Notes: generated by a model from the sequence alone, not told the origin. A stretch of DNA of 64,000 nucleotides from Psychrobacter pygoscelis (GCF_004335015.1 NZ_RQRU01000006.1:107545-171544); one strand, 5' to 3'. Shown: positions 53,106 through 63,210, counted from the stretch's first letter. Made by a program: numbers and translations.

Positions 53106-54839
53106 TTAGTTATTTTCTTGTTTTTGTCTGTCCAACATTGAGGAGAATATTCCATTTTGTTTCATAAGTGTCTCAGGTGGACCACTCTCAACTATTTTAC
53201 CTCCTCGGAGTGCCACTATATTATCGGCATTGATAACAGTACGCATACGATGAGCAATAATTAAGACGGTCTTATTACTAATTAACTCACTTATTGCCTG
53301 CTGAATTTTACGCTCGTTTCTGGCGTCAAGACTCGCAGTAGCTTCATCTAGTAAAATTATAGGCGCGTCTTTCAGCAATGCGCGCGCAATAGATATTCGT
53401 TGACGTTCGCCGCCAGATAACTTTTCACCATTTTCACCGATAAGGGTATGATAACCTTCTGGTAAGCGCTCTATAAAATCAGAACATTGGGCTAAAGCAG
53501 CAGCTTCCTTGACCTCTTTATCTGTGGCATTGGTACGTCCAAGACGTATATTATCTAAAATACTGGTGTTAAATAGCATTACATCTTGAAAAACAATAGA
53601 GAAATGCTCTAGTAGTGCTTCAGGTGCGACTTTACTAATATCTTCACCACCTAATAGAATCTTGCCTTTATCAATATCCCAAAATCGAGCAGCAAGTTTT
53701 GCGACTGTACTTTTTCCCCCGCCTGAGGGGCCAATTAATGCAGTAACCTTACCCTGTTTAGCAATAAAGCTAATATTTTCCAATGTCTTTACATCACCTT
53801 CGTAAGAGAAGTCAACTGACTGGAATTCAATATCAAAATATTTAGGATTGAATGTTTTGCGCCCTGACTGTATTGGCATTGAATCCATCTCTTTCATACG
53901 CTTAATTCGTACTTTTAGGTAAAGCAGAGCAGCAAAGTTATTCATGGCATCAATAAATGGATCATAGATACGCCCAACGATTACTAGAAATACTAAATAT
54001 GTAAAAAGACTAATACCGTCATGTACGTAAAAATAAGCACCGACAAGAATGACACTAGGTAGTCCAAGTTTGAGGATAAAATGTGACAAGTTCAGTAAAG
54101 CGCCACCAGCAAGTTCACTATTAATGAGCTCTCCTTCGTAGGCATCTAGTTGCTTTTCTAAACTTTGTAAATAAGCTGTTTCTTGATTATACGATTTAAT
54201 TTCTTGCAACATATCTAACCCAGTTTGAATAACCTCGGTCACTTTTCTTTTTTTGGCGTAGATTCTGCTGTGACCTTGTTCTATATGTTGTTTTGATAAA
54301 TAAAATACTAAGAAACCAAAAGGAACTACCCAAAACATTGCTAAGCTCATACGCCAATCGTAGATAAACATTGCCAAACTTAATAGCGTCATACTGATGG
54401 TTGCAGCGAATGTTTGTGGAACAGCGTGAGAAAATATCTGTTCAATTTGAGTAGTGTCTTCCATAATAATAGAGCTTAAATCTGCCATATCTTTTTTGCC
54501 AAAAAAAGCCATCGGCAATGCTCGCAAAGTCTCGGCTAATTTAATGCGTCGACTAGCACTCTCGTTATACATTTTGGTATAGGTTTTATCGTAATCAATG
54601 TATGCAATGACATACATAAGGAAAAACGTAATGAGCGAAAATATGAGGTAAAACGACATGCTATAACTAGGTGGTGTACCTAGTACAAAAAAATTAAGGT
54701 AGTCTTGTAGAAATATGAACGCTAGGATAGCAGGTAATATTGTTATTAAATTAAACAAGGTATGCCAAAAAATAGCGTTACGTAGATCTATAGCACCCTC
54801 CTGGCTCAAAGCAAATTTCTCTTGCAGAAAGGAAATCAT
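53106..54839 (-). CDS. ABC transporter, fused membrane and ATPase domains (YbtQ/IrtB-like)
   Basis: A 577-residue half-transporter: six-helix exporter-type membrane domain (residues about 1-310) and a nucleotide-binding domain with Walker A LIGPSGGGKSTVAKL near 368, signature LSGGERQRISIARALL near 472 and Walker B PIILLDEATASLD. With the preceding gene it should form a heterodimer. The pair resembles the type IV exporter-fold proteins YbtPQ/IrtAB that import or process ferric siderophores, supported by the neighbouring iron genes, but multidrug export cannot be excluded. Its ATG overlaps the preceding stop as ATGA (54836-54839); the longer frame to 54911 lies inside that gene and is rejected. 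Confidence 0.87.
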   Translation of the reverse strand: MISFLQEKFALSQEGAIDLRNAIFWHTLFNLITILPAILAFIFLQDYLNFFVLGTPPSYSMSFYLIFSLITFFLMYVIAYIDYDKTYTKMYNESASRRIKLAETLRALPMAFFGKKDMADLSSIIMEDTTQIEQIFSHAVPQTFAATISMTLLSLAMFIYDWRMSLAMFWVVPFGFLVFYLSKQHIEQGHSRIYAKKRKVTEVIQTGLDMLQEIKSYNQETAYLQSLEKQLDAYEGELINSELAGGALLNLSHFILKLGLPSVILVGAYFYVHDGISLFTYLVFLVIVGRIYDPFIDAMNNFAALLYLKVRIKRMKEMDSMPIQSGRKTFNPKYFDIEFQSVDFSYEGDVKTLENISFIAKQGKVTALIGPSGGGKSTVAKLAARFWDIDKGKILLGGEDISKVAPEALLEHFSIVFQDVMLFNTSILDNIRLGRTNATDKEVKEAAALAQCSDFIERLPEGYHTLIGENGEKLSGGERQRISIARALLKDAPIILLDEATASLDARNERKIQQAISELISNKTVLIIAHRMRTVINADNIVALRGGKIVESGPPETLMKQNGIFSSMLDRQKQENN

Positions 54840-56608
54840 AATACACGCTCCGTATTGGTCAATTTCCAATCGATAGACTGTTGATACTCGTCCCACATAG
54901 TTCGATAACAACCATCCTTGGATAGAAGTTCAGCGTGAGAGCCACTTTCAACAATATTACCCTTATCAATTACCAGTATCTTATCAGCGTCTCGAGTAGT
55001 GGTTAAACGATGAGCAATCATTAAAGTGGTTTTTCCTTTACTCAACTCTTTTAAAGCTTGCTGGATTAAATGCTCATTTTCTGGATCTGCAAAAGCAGTA
55101 GCTTCGTCTAATATTACGATGGGTGCGTCTTTTAAAAGGGCACGAGCCAGCCCGATACGTTGTTGCTGACCACCAGATAGATAGGTCCCCGATGTACCAA
55201 TATTAGTATCCAAACCATGGGGTAGCATGTCAATGATTTCTTGACTTTGTGATAGTGTTAGAGCTCTAGAGATTTCATCATCAGTGGCGTCAGGTTTACC
55301 ATAGATAATATTCTCTCGAATAGAGGTGTTAAATAATTTCGTATTTTGCAATACAAAAGTAATGTGCGTCATTAGAGCTTGCCGAGACAGTGTTTTTATA
55401 TTGCGACCACCTATCAGTATCTCGCCTGATTGGACGTCCCAAAATCTAGCAAGTAGTCTTGCAATAGTAGTTTTGCCTCCCCCAGACGCGCCAACTAGTG
55501 CTACCACCTCTCCCTCTTTTATAGTAAAGCTTACCCCATTGACGATATTAGTAGTTGTGTCTTTATAGCTAAAGACTACGTTTTTAAATTCGACGTCAAA
55601 CGATGTTAGCGGTTTGCTTTGCACTTCAAAAATCATGTCGGGATAATCCATAATTGCATCGAAGCGATCAAGAGACTGCTTAACCATATTGGCTGTATTT
55701 TGAAAGTACATACTACGCATGAATAGAAGGGTAAAGTTGGGTGCGATAAGTAGATAAAATATAAAATTACTTAAGACAGTACTAAGGTTGTTAGCATTAA
55801 TAGAGAATATGGCAAAGGGAACTAAGAAAAAAGCAGCACTTTGCATGATTACCGTATAGAACGCCATCGGCTTTTTCCACATTAGTGTATAGGCCACTAC
55901 AGCTTCTTTATATTTAGTAATACTATCGACAAAACGTGTAAATGCATGAACGCTTTGTCCAAAAGTTTTAACGACAGAAATGCCCCTAACATACTCGATA
56001 GATTCACTGGTCATCTCTTGTAAATAGTCCATGTATTGTCTGCGAAACTCTTCTCCATCTTTGTTCATCATAAAGCTCATGGCGATTAATCCTAATACGA
56101 TAGGAATAAGAGACACCAGTCCCATACGCCAATCTATAATCAGCATGATAATAAGTAGCGCAATTGGTGCAATAACGGTAGCAGATACATCTGGAAGTTG
56201 GTGGGCTAAAAAAGTATGAGTTTGACTAGCATTTTCATCAATAATGCTTCTTATTTTTCCTGTTTGGTTTTCACTAAAAAATCCTAAAGGTAAGTTGATT
56301 ACTTTACGCATGCCCATTTTACGCATGCCTGTTTCTACGCGAAATGCAGTCAGATGTGAACATAATAGCGCTACAAAATAAAATATCATTGCTATTAAAG
56401 CGGATGCTAGCGTTAGCCAAGCATGGGTAGCTACATTATCTATAGTTGGATCATTACCTAAAAGCTCTTTAATAATTAACCAGAGAAAGATAAATGGTAG
56501 CAGCCCTAATATCGAAGACAGTGCAGATAGGATTAAGGAGGCATACAATAAATATATTTTGTTTTCCATATAAGGCATAAGCCTAACGAAAAGAAACTTC
56601 TTTTTCAT
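54836..56608 (-). CDS. ABC transporter, fused membrane and ATPase domains (YbtP/IrtA-like)
   Basis: A 590-residue half-transporter with exporter-type membrane domain (helices near residues 18-45, 55-80, 130-180, 240-300) and nucleotide-binding domain: Walker A LVGASGGGKTTIARLLARF near 375, signature LSGGQQQRIGLARALL near 478, Walker B PIVILDEATAFADPENE. It lacks an N-terminal siderophore-interacting domain, unlike mycobacterial IrtA, and so is closer to YbtP. A Fur-like box lies 65 bases upstream of the start, which fits iron-repressed expression of this operon (this gene, its partner and the truncated S-component). Confidence 0.87.
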   Translation of the reverse strand: MKKKFLFVRLMPYMENKIYLLYASLILSALSSILGLLPFIFLWLIIKELLGNDPTIDNVATHAWLTLASALIAMIFYFVALLCSHLTAFRVETGMRKMGMRKVINLPLGFFSENQTGKIRSIIDENASQTHTFLAHQLPDVSATVIAPIALLIIMLIIDWRMGLVSLIPIVLGLIAMSFMMNKDGEEFRRQYMDYLQEMTSESIEYVRGISVVKTFGQSVHAFTRFVDSITKYKEAVVAYTLMWKKPMAFYTVIMQSAAFFLVPFAIFSINANNLSTVLSNFIFYLLIAPNFTLLFMRSMYFQNTANMVKQSLDRFDAIMDYPDMIFEVQSKPLTSFDVEFKNVVFSYKDTTTNIVNGVSFTIKEGEVVALVGASGGGKTTIARLLARFWDVQSGEILIGGRNIKTLSRQALMTHITFVLQNTKLFNTSIRENIIYGKPDATDDEISRALTLSQSQEIIDMLPHGLDTNIGTSGTYLSGGQQQRIGLARALLKDAPIVILDEATAFADPENEHLIQQALKELSKGKTTLMIAHRLTTTRDADKILVIDKGNIVESGSHAELLSKDGCYRTMWDEYQQSIDWKLTNTERVL

Positions 56609-56672
56609 TATTTAAGTCCATTATATTGATTCTAGTTATTGTAATAGTGCTGTAAATAAGAAATAGTTTATC

Positions 56673-56691
56673 ATAAATGATAATGATTGCT
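56673..56691. promoter_or_regulatory. Fur-like box upstream of the ABC transporter operon
   Basis: The segment containing AAATGATAATGATT matches the core of the 19-base Fur consensus (GATAATGATAATCATTATC) with one mismatch over the central 13 positions. It lies about 65 bases before the minus-strand start at 56608 and 435 bases before the TonB receptor remnant on the plus strand. Match is by eye. Confidence 0.6.
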
Positions 56692-57125
56692 ACTATTATT
56701 AGCATTAATATATGCTAATATAGATATTTCAGGGCAATCGAATGCTTTTACTAAGTATTTGAAAAATATTAATAAAATATTCTAAGTCAACTTAAATAGT
56801 TTTAGTCTAGTTATTTGATTTTAAAAGTTTTTCTCAAAAAAATTACGTTTTCTCTGATAGATACTATAAGAACCCCTAAAATAATAAAGCTATATATTTT
56901 TAGTTTTCTTATCATAATTAGTAAGTTCAATATAAAAACGCTACATTAGTACTGGTATAGATTTTTATAGAATCTGTCGACATGCCACAACAAGCCAGAA
57001 AAATTTATACCAGTTGCGCATCTTATTACGATGACTCTATTTTATTTAGATTCGACTACTATATGTTCTTATCAATTTAATATAAATGTGATTTTTATTA
57101 TTAACTTAGGAAATAAAAATAAAAA
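56692..57125. other. Gene-free divergent region between ABC operon and receptor gene
   Basis: About 430 very AT-rich bases with no gene. It contains promoter sequences for the divergent iron genes (not resolved) and copy B of the interspersed repeat at 56951-57057. The A-rich stretch at 57110-57135 (AGG followed by runs of A and T) includes the place where a start codon for the receptor would be expected. Confidence 0.5.
56951..57057 (-). repeat. Interspersed hairpin repeat, copy B (inverted)
   Basis: In reverse orientation to the copy at 41501. A 16-base inverted repeat with one mismatch (ACTGGTATAGATTTTT at 56951-56966 and AAAAATTTATACCAGT at 56999-57014) is followed by the GACTCTA/TAGATTC hairpin (57033-57039 and 57047-57053). 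Block order on the reverse strand equals that of copy A: GACTCTA hairpin, TAATAAGATGCG-like spacer, GGTATAAATTT palindrome. Confidence 0.75.
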
Positions 57126-59296
57126 ATAAAAAAAACATCTTTAGCTGTTTTTATATTAGCTTTTTGCGTAATATCTTTTGCTAATGCTGACGAAACCATT
57201 GATAAAACAACTAATTTATCTGATAACCAATACGAGATTTTGACAGAAAACCCATCAGTTGACTTAATTAAAAATATGGATGTTCCGTTTGCTTCTCTAG
57301 AAACAATTGTAGTAACCACTAACAAACGCGATGAAAGTTTATTAGAGACACCGCTAAGTGTAACTGTAGTGAATGAACAGGCGCTTCAAGACTCCCAAAT
57401 CGATTCAATTACTGGGATTGGTGATCATGTACCTGGAATGCATGCTTTTACATGGGGGGGAGTCGTGAGAGTAATATCTATATTAGGGGGATAGGACCTG
57501 GACTGTTTACGGATCCTACTGTTGGGTATTATGTAGATGGTGTAAATCTTACTAGTAGTGGGATGTTTGATATTGATATGGATAATGTAGAAAGAGTAGA
57601 GGTATTAAAAGGACCTCAAGGAACGCTATATGGCGGAAATTCTTTGGGTGGAGTTATTAATGTTATTACTAAAGAACCGAGTAACTATTCCGAGGGAAGC
57701 GCATCAATCTCTGTAGACAACTTGTCAGAAAAAAACCTAAAACTATATTATAGTTCACCAATCATAGAGGATGAGCTGTTTTGGAATATTCATGCAAAAG
57801 GAACCAGTAGTGATGGTTATCTTACTAATGTATTTAATAACTCAGATTATGGAGCCAAAAAAGAAGTAGGTTTTAATACTAAATTAGTATGGCAGCCTTC
57901 AGATACACTTGATATGAGTTTAGGACTAGATTATGAAAAGACTGATAATGACTCCTATGCATTAGGTTCCTATGAATTTATTAGTAAAAATCCTAAGAAA
58001 ATTGACAATGATTATCGCGGTGAAGATGACCGTAAGTCATATGGGATGTCTTTTTCGGTTAATAAAAAAATACTTAATGATATCAAACTAACATCCATTA
58101 CTGGTTGGAGAAAGCTTGACAGCTTTAACACGGCTGATCAAGATGCTGGTAGCAATCCACTATTTTCATGGGTTTCAAAAACTAATGAGCAAAATACTCA
58201 ACTGACACAAGAGTTGAGGCTATCTTCAGACAATGAGCAAGCCTTAAGCTGGATAGTCGGTGCTTATGGCTATAAAAATGAATACAAAATTGATAGTAGG
58301 AATGATGTCGACTATACATTATTTGGAGGAGGTGGTCCCTATGTTGACCTTACCGATATAACTAAAGATAACTCTGGCATTGCATTATTTGGTCAGGCTG
58401 ACTATCACATCACTCCAAAATTAACTTTAACAGGCGGTCTCCGGTTAGACCGCGAGAAAAGAAAAGCAGATATAAATATAAATAATCAAAGTGCACCTAG
58501 TGTTTTTGTTGAAGGTACAGAAGAGTTTGATGCTTGGCTACCAAAAGTCGGGGCAAGTTATCAATTTAAGAATGATGCGATGGTGTATGCATCTTATAAT
58601 AAAGGTTACCGGGCTGGTGGGTTTGATCATCTTTATCCTAGTCCTAATAAGCCTACTTATAATAAAGAAACAAGTTCAAATTATGAGATAGGTTACAAAG
58701 GTTCTTTCTTTGACAACAAACTAGATTTGACAACTGCACTATTTTGGATAGATATCAAAGACCAACAAGTTCAGCAAATCCTTCCTTCAAGTGGTCAAAT
58801 TTCTACTGTTAACTCAGGAAAAAGTACTAGTAAAGGCATTGAACTGAATGCTAAGTATAAGATTTCTTATCATTGGTTAGTGGATGGTGGTATCAGTTAT
58901 AACAGTGCAAAATATGATAATTACGAAGGGTGTAGCCTATTAGGAACTGATGCAGATTGTAGCGGCAACCATATGATTTATGCTCCTGAGTTCACAGGCT
59001 TAGTAGGTGTGGAATACTTTAGAGCTTTAAATAACAATTTGAATCTCTTTACGAGAGCAGAGGCCATATATACTGGCGATTATTATTACGATACGCAAAA
59101 TGAGTTTAAACAGGATCCTTATACTTTGGTCAATGCGAAGTTAGGAGTTGAAAGCGATTCATGGGAAGCTTATATTTGGTTGAAGAATGCATTAGATGAG
59201 AAGTACTCTTCAGTCGAATATGATTTTGGAGCTGGGCATACATCAGAAGCTGCTAAACCAAGAAGCTTCGGTATAGGTTTGAAGAGGTACTTCTAA
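57126..59296 (+). pseudogene. TonB-dependent outer-membrane receptor with G-tract frameshift and no ATG
   Basis: A nearly complete receptor sequence. From 57129 it reads a signal peptide (KKTSLAVFILAFCVISFANA), then a plug domain with ETIVVTTNKRDE and VPGMHAFTWGG. After seven G at 57444-57450 the frame shifts and would stop at 57493; the other frame continues SRESNIYIRGIGPG, VEVLKGPQGTLYGGNS and a full barrel to the terminal aromatic residue of LKRYF at 59293. Eight or five G would restore the frame. The expected start codon is ATA (57126-57128), with an in-frame TAA just upstream. It probably took up a ferric siderophore or similar iron compound. Either inactive, phase-variable or misassembled. 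Confidence 0.85.
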
Positions 59297-59399
59297 CTAC
59301 AATAAAGTAGTATAGTAAACCTTAATTCCAATCTCGATCCCTAAGATAGCTCTACGAAGTTTCTTTATGTCTAAAAAAATATTTTGATGATTCGATTCT

Positions 59400-59637
59400 A
59401 GCTAGGCTCTAGACTAGCAACATTTAAATAAGATCACTTAATCAGACTCCGAAGGTAGCGTTGTAAGCTATCAATATTCTGATTCCATCACCACTCATCC
59501 TCTTTTAATTAAAGCTCGAAATTAGCAGTAATACCATTAAATTTAGCAAGCTATCGTTTAGTAAAACTCCAAAAAGACTCAATGCTGTTTATATGGTAAC
59601 TACCACGGGCGAGCTCAGGAGGTATGCTGAAGAAACC
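59400..59637 (-). mobile_element. IS1595 (ISXO2-like) transposase C-terminal remnant
   Basis: The reverse strand reads ELARGSYHINSIESFWSFTKR, stop, LAKFNGI, and then, with further stops, LKEDEW. This matches the conserved end of ISXO2-like transposases (HINGIESFW...KR...L.KFNGI....F..HLKE.E). At least three in-frame stops show long decay. It abuts the left end of the IS3 remnant at 59638. Confidence 0.72.
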
Positions 59638-60676
59638 GTAGAATAAGACTTGGTAAACTAACAACTTAATAAGGAGTTTACTATGACTAAAAGAACAATA
59701 CGATACCGTGAAGAATTCAAATCCTAAGCTGTCAAAAGCATAGCTGAGCACAATGGAAATATCACTGCCGCAGCAAGAAAGCTTGGCATACCGATACAGA
59801 TATCAAAGCCAATCAGTGAATCTTTACTATTACTCGAATGTGTACTGTTTTAGAGGCTCAACTATCCAGCTACTATGACTGGATAACTTGTGATATCAGT
59901 GATCAGCAGATACATCGTAACCACTGCCTACTACTGGTTAAAGCCACTCATACTGAGACTAAAGAGTGCTATGGCTATGAATGGCTGCAAACTCATATAA
60001 CGGCTCAAGGGCGTAAGATTGCAAATACATAGAAGTACTAAAGAAGAATATAACATCAAATGCAAGCGTCATAAGAAGTGTAAAGTGACAACTAACTCAG
60101 ATCACAACAAACCAATTTATCTAAACCTATTAGAGTAAAGCTTTGAAGCTAATAGACTCAACCAAGCTTGGGTCAATGATATTACTTATATTTGGAAAAG
60201 CAAGGACTGACTTTACTTGGCAGGGGTAAGAGGCCTTTATACTAAGAGCTGATCGGCTATACCATTAATAAGCGCATAATAGCAGATTTAGTCTGCCTTG
60301 CACTCAATATGGCAATCAAAAGTAAACGTCCAAGCTAAGGGTTGAATGTGCAATCTGACAGAGGTAGTCAGTACTGTAGCCATGCGTATCACAAGATCAT
60401 TAAGCAGCATCAGTTTAAAGGCTCAATGAGGCCTAAAGACAACCGCTTTGACAATGCACCTATAGAAAGCTTCTGAGGTGTGTTAAAGAATGAGCTGGTA
60501 TATCATTAAGAGTGTCAAACGAGAAAGGAAGCCATCAGCGATATTGTTAAATATATTGAGCCTGAGTACAACCAGGCTAGGATTCAAAAAGGTCTAGGCA
60601 TGAAAGCATTAAGACAGGTGTGGTTAGGTTATTATCGTTAGGCCTCTCGATTAAAATCTCCCAAGTTTAGGTCTAC
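59638..60676 (+). mobile_element. Degenerate IS3-family element with internal deletion
   Basis: OrfA starts at 59683 after AAGGAG: MTKRTIRYREEFKS, stop, AVKSIAEHNGNITAAARKLG. After a deletion, OrfB pieces follow from about 59838 (VLEAQLSSYYDWI, ATHTETKECYGYEWLQTH, FEANRLNQAWVNDITYIW, VQSDRGSQYCSHAY, FDNAPIESF, LKNELVYH, YIEPEYNQARIQKGLG) with many stops and frameshifts, ending at 60639-60641. The DDE residues are still recognisable in fragments. Imperfect 16-base terminal repeats (GTAGAATAAGACTTGG at 59638 and CCAAGTTTAGGTCTAC at 60661) match at 12 positions. It cannot transpose on its own. Confidence 0.82.
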
Positions 60677-60837
60677 GGATTTGAGAGCATAGGTCATTTA
60701 GGCCAAGCACAAAGTACCCAACAGATATTATCGGTGTTGGGGTGTCAACCAGTCATATATTTAGCTTGTGTTTTATTTTCTCTCTTGTTGCGGCTATTTA
60801 CTTTACAGCTGGAATATTATCCTTTATATTGAAATAT

Positions 60838-60856
60838 GTAAATGATAATCATTCTA
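60838..60856. promoter_or_regulatory. Fur-like box upstream of the siderophore uptake operon
   Basis: GTAAATGATAATCATTCTA matches 15 of 19 positions of the Fur consensus, with the core AATGATAATCATT perfect. It lies 24 bases before the ATG of the binding-protein gene, where Fur-Fe would block transcription. The three genes that follow are overlapping or closely spaced and probably form one iron-regulated operon. Confidence 0.78.
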
Positions 60857-60880
60857 ATAATTAAAATATAAGTGAGAAGT

Positions 60881-62095
60881 ATGACTAATAAATTTTCTAG
60901 CAATAATCATATAGTAATTTTTATATTAGCAATATTAGTAGTTATTACTCTAGGCTTTATTATTTCTTCTCATTTTTTACACACTCCTATTGATCAACAA
61001 TCAGCCTTAAACCAAGAAAGAAGTTCTAATCAAAAAATTACAACCTTAACTGATATTACAGGACGTAAAGTCCAGGTCAAAGTTCCTGCTAATCGTATAC
61101 TACTTGGTGAGGGTCGTCAGCTCTATTTACTCGCTGGGTTACTCGGTAATGATACAGTTAACCATATAGCTGGATGGCGAAATGATTTGATCGAAGCTGA
61201 TCCTGCGACCTATCAGCAATACCTTAAAGTATTTCCTGAGTTAGCCGATATCCCTACATTCAAAGGTAAAGAAGACAGCTTAATCGATCTTGAATCTACC
61301 ATTGCTGAAAAACCTGATGTTGTGCTGCTCAATCTTGAGGCCAAAAGCAATACTGAAGATGCACAATATATTGAAAAACTCGACGAATTAGGTATTCCAC
61401 TTTTATATGTTGATTTCCGTCATAAGCCTTTGGAAAATACTAACTCTACTATCGAGTTGCTTGGAAAACTAGTACAACAAGAAAAGCGTGCAAGTGAGAT
61501 GATTTTATTTCGCAAAGCCGCTACCGAAAAGGTCACTAAGGTGTTAGTAGAGCATAACCCAAAAAAACCAAAAGTCTTTATCGAACGTATCGGCGGCTAT
61601 TCAGAAGAGTGCTGCTTGAGCTTTGGTAATGAAAATTTTGGGAATTATGTCGAGCTAGCAGGAGGGCATAATATCGGTGGCGAATTTATTCCTGGAACTT
61701 TTGGTCAGCTATCACCCGAACAAGTAATTGTATCTGACCCTGATCATGTCATTGTGACTAGTGCTAACTGGGAAGCTTATGTTCCCAATGGTCGTTGGAT
61801 ACCGCTTGGCCCAGGGACGGATCAAAAGGAAGCAAAGAAAAAGCTAGAATGGTATCCGTCGCGTACGGCATATACTGGAATTACTGCACAAGATGACAAA
61901 CAGTTTCATGCCATTTGGCATCAATTCTATAATAGCCCATACGAGTTTGTAGCTATACAAAAGTTTGCCAAGTGGCTTCATCCAGAGTTATTTAAAGATC
62001 TTGATCCTGATGCTACATTCAAAGCATTCCATGAACAGTTTTTGCCAATTGATTACCAGCCAGGCTACTTCATAAGTCTGTACGAGGAAAAATAA
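60881..62095 (+). CDS. Iron-siderophore ABC transporter substrate-binding protein
   Basis: A 404-residue periplasmic protein of the FepB/BtuF class. The N-terminus is a single long hydrophobic segment (IVIFILAILVVITLGFIIS) without a lipobox cysteine or obvious cleavage site, so it may stay membrane-anchored. Domain one follows TTLTDITGRKVQVKVPANRIL, with IAEKPDVVLLNLE and LGIPLLYVDFRHKP; domain two has FGQLSPEQVIVSDPDHVIVTS near residue 280 and ends in the helix region LHPELFKDLDPDATFKAF. It passes a ferric chelate or similar ligand to the next two genes' products. The ATG at 60881 is used; a GTG lies 9 bases earlier. Confidence 0.86.
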   Translation: MTNKFSSNNHIVIFILAILVVITLGFIISSHFLHTPIDQQSALNQERSSNQKITTLTDITGRKVQVKVPANRILLGEGRQLYLLAGLLGNDTVNHIAGWRNDLIEADPATYQQYLKVFPELADIPTFKGKEDSLIDLESTIAEKPDVVLLNLEAKSNTEDAQYIEKLDELGIPLLYVDFRHKPLENTNSTIELLGKLVQQEKRASEMILFRKAATEKVTKVLVEHNPKKPKVFIERIGGYSEECCLSFGNENFGNYVELAGGHNIGGEFIPGTFGQLSPEQVIVSDPDHVIVTSANWEAYVPNGRWIPLGPGTDQKEAKKKLEWYPSRTAYTGITAQDDKQFHAIWHQFYNSPYEFVAIQKFAKWLHPELFKDLDPDATFKAFHEQFLPIDYQPGYFISLYEEK

Positions 62096-62142
62096 ACTTT
62101 GGCTAATTCAATATTATTAGGTTATAGAAAAGTAGCGATATT

Positions 62143-63210
62143 ATGACCCAGCAGCTAGGAAAAATTGGAAAACATAGTGTCGAAACAAACTATTTTCATA
62201 TTAGCCGCCGCCGCTCTTTAATATGCCTGTCATTGCTTACACTACTGATATTTGCAGTAATAGCCGATATTGCTATTGGTCCTGCAAGATACAATCTGCT
62301 TGAAGTAACATATGCTATCTTACAACCTCAGGATGTTGATAAACAATTAAAAGTCATTGTCTGGAATATTCGAATGCCTTCGACTATGATGGGTATATGC
62401 TGTGGTATGGCATTAGCAGTGGCAGGATTGCAAATGCAAACAATCCTAAACAACCCATTAGCGAGTCCATTTACACTAGGAATTTCAGCAGGCGCTAGCT
62501 TTGGTGCCGCACTTGCTTTGGCTTTTGGGCTAACATTTCTACCTGGTGCTGGTCCTTATTTCGTTGCACTCAATGCTTTTGTAGGTGCAATTGCAACTGC
62601 GTTAATTATTTTCATAGTAAGCATGCGCCGAGATGGCACAGTTCAGACTATTATCTTACTCGGTATTGCATTGGTATTTACCTTCAACACCGCACTAGCT
62701 CTAGTGCAGTTTTTTGCTCGTCAGGAGGCCGTTTCTGCCATTGTGTTTTGGACAATGGGTAGCCTTGGCAAAGCAACATGGGAAAAAGTTGCGATTACCG
62801 CAGTAGCCCTAGTGGTTATTATACCTTTCTTACTTCGACAAAGATGGAAACTTACAGCACTGCGCTTGGGGGAGGCGCAGGCAGCGGCTTTCGGGGTAAA
62901 GGTTGGTAAATTACGCTTGCAGATAATGCTACTAGTAGCACTACTCACTGCAATTCCTGTAGCTTTTGTTGGCACTATTGGGTTTGTTGGGTTAGTAGGA
63001 CCACATATTGCTCGAATTATGGTCGGTGAGGATCAACGTGTATTATTACCAGCTAGTGCACTGATCGGCGCACTGATTATGGTTTGTGGTTCAATACTGG
63101 CAAAAATTATTATGCCTGGTACTATTCTGCCAATTGGTATCGTGACCTCTGCAATTGGTTTACCGGTGTTTCTTTATTATATTCTGCGTAGCAAGACTCA
63201 ACTATGGTAA
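62143..63210 (+). CDS. FecCD-family iron ABC transporter permease
   Basis: A 355-residue inner-membrane protein with about 9-10 helices of the BtuC/FecCD type. Recognisable stretches are IVWNIRMPSTMMGICCGMALAVAGLQMQTILNNPLASPFTLGISAGASFGAA (quoted as landmarks, residues about 77-130), LRLGEAQAAAFGVKVGKL near 243, and FVGTIGFVGLVGPHIARIMVGEDQR near 275-300 (coupling-helix region). Only one permease gene is present, so it should act as a homodimer. It overlaps the ATPase gene by 7 bases. Confidence 0.92.
   Translation: MTQQLGKIGKHSVETNYFHISRRRSLICLSLLTLLIFAVIADIAIGPARYNLLEVTYAILQPQDVDKQLKVIVWNIRMPSTMMGICCGMALAVAGLQMQTILNNPLASPFTLGISAGASFGAALALAFGLTFLPGAGPYFVALNAFVGAIATALIIFIVSMRRDGTVQTIILLGIALVFTFNTALALVQFFARQEAVSAIVFWTMGSLGKATWEKVAITAVALVVIIPFLLRQRWKLTALRLGEAQAAAFGVKVGKLRLQIMLLVALLTAIPVAFVGTIGFVGLVGPHIARIMVGEDQRVLLPASALIGALIMVCGSILAKIIMPGTILPIGIVTSAIGLPVFLYYILRSKTQLW

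Noticed and set aside
57110..57136. A-rich stretch as a short tandem repeat array or CRISPR-like repeat
   Set aside because: It is simple A/T-rich sequence without regular unit length or spacers. No CRISPR array was seen anywhere in the window.
57240..57494. Short stand-alone frame beginning with TTG and ending after the G7 tract
   Set aside because: It starts inside the receptor plug region after the signal peptide and ends only because of the frameshift; it is part of the broken receptor, not a separate gene.
59551..59751. 66-residue minus-strand frame considered as a small gene
   Set aside because: Its C-terminal half is the ISXO2-like transposase end and its N-terminal half is antisense to IS3 OrfA; it is a chance fusion of two relics.
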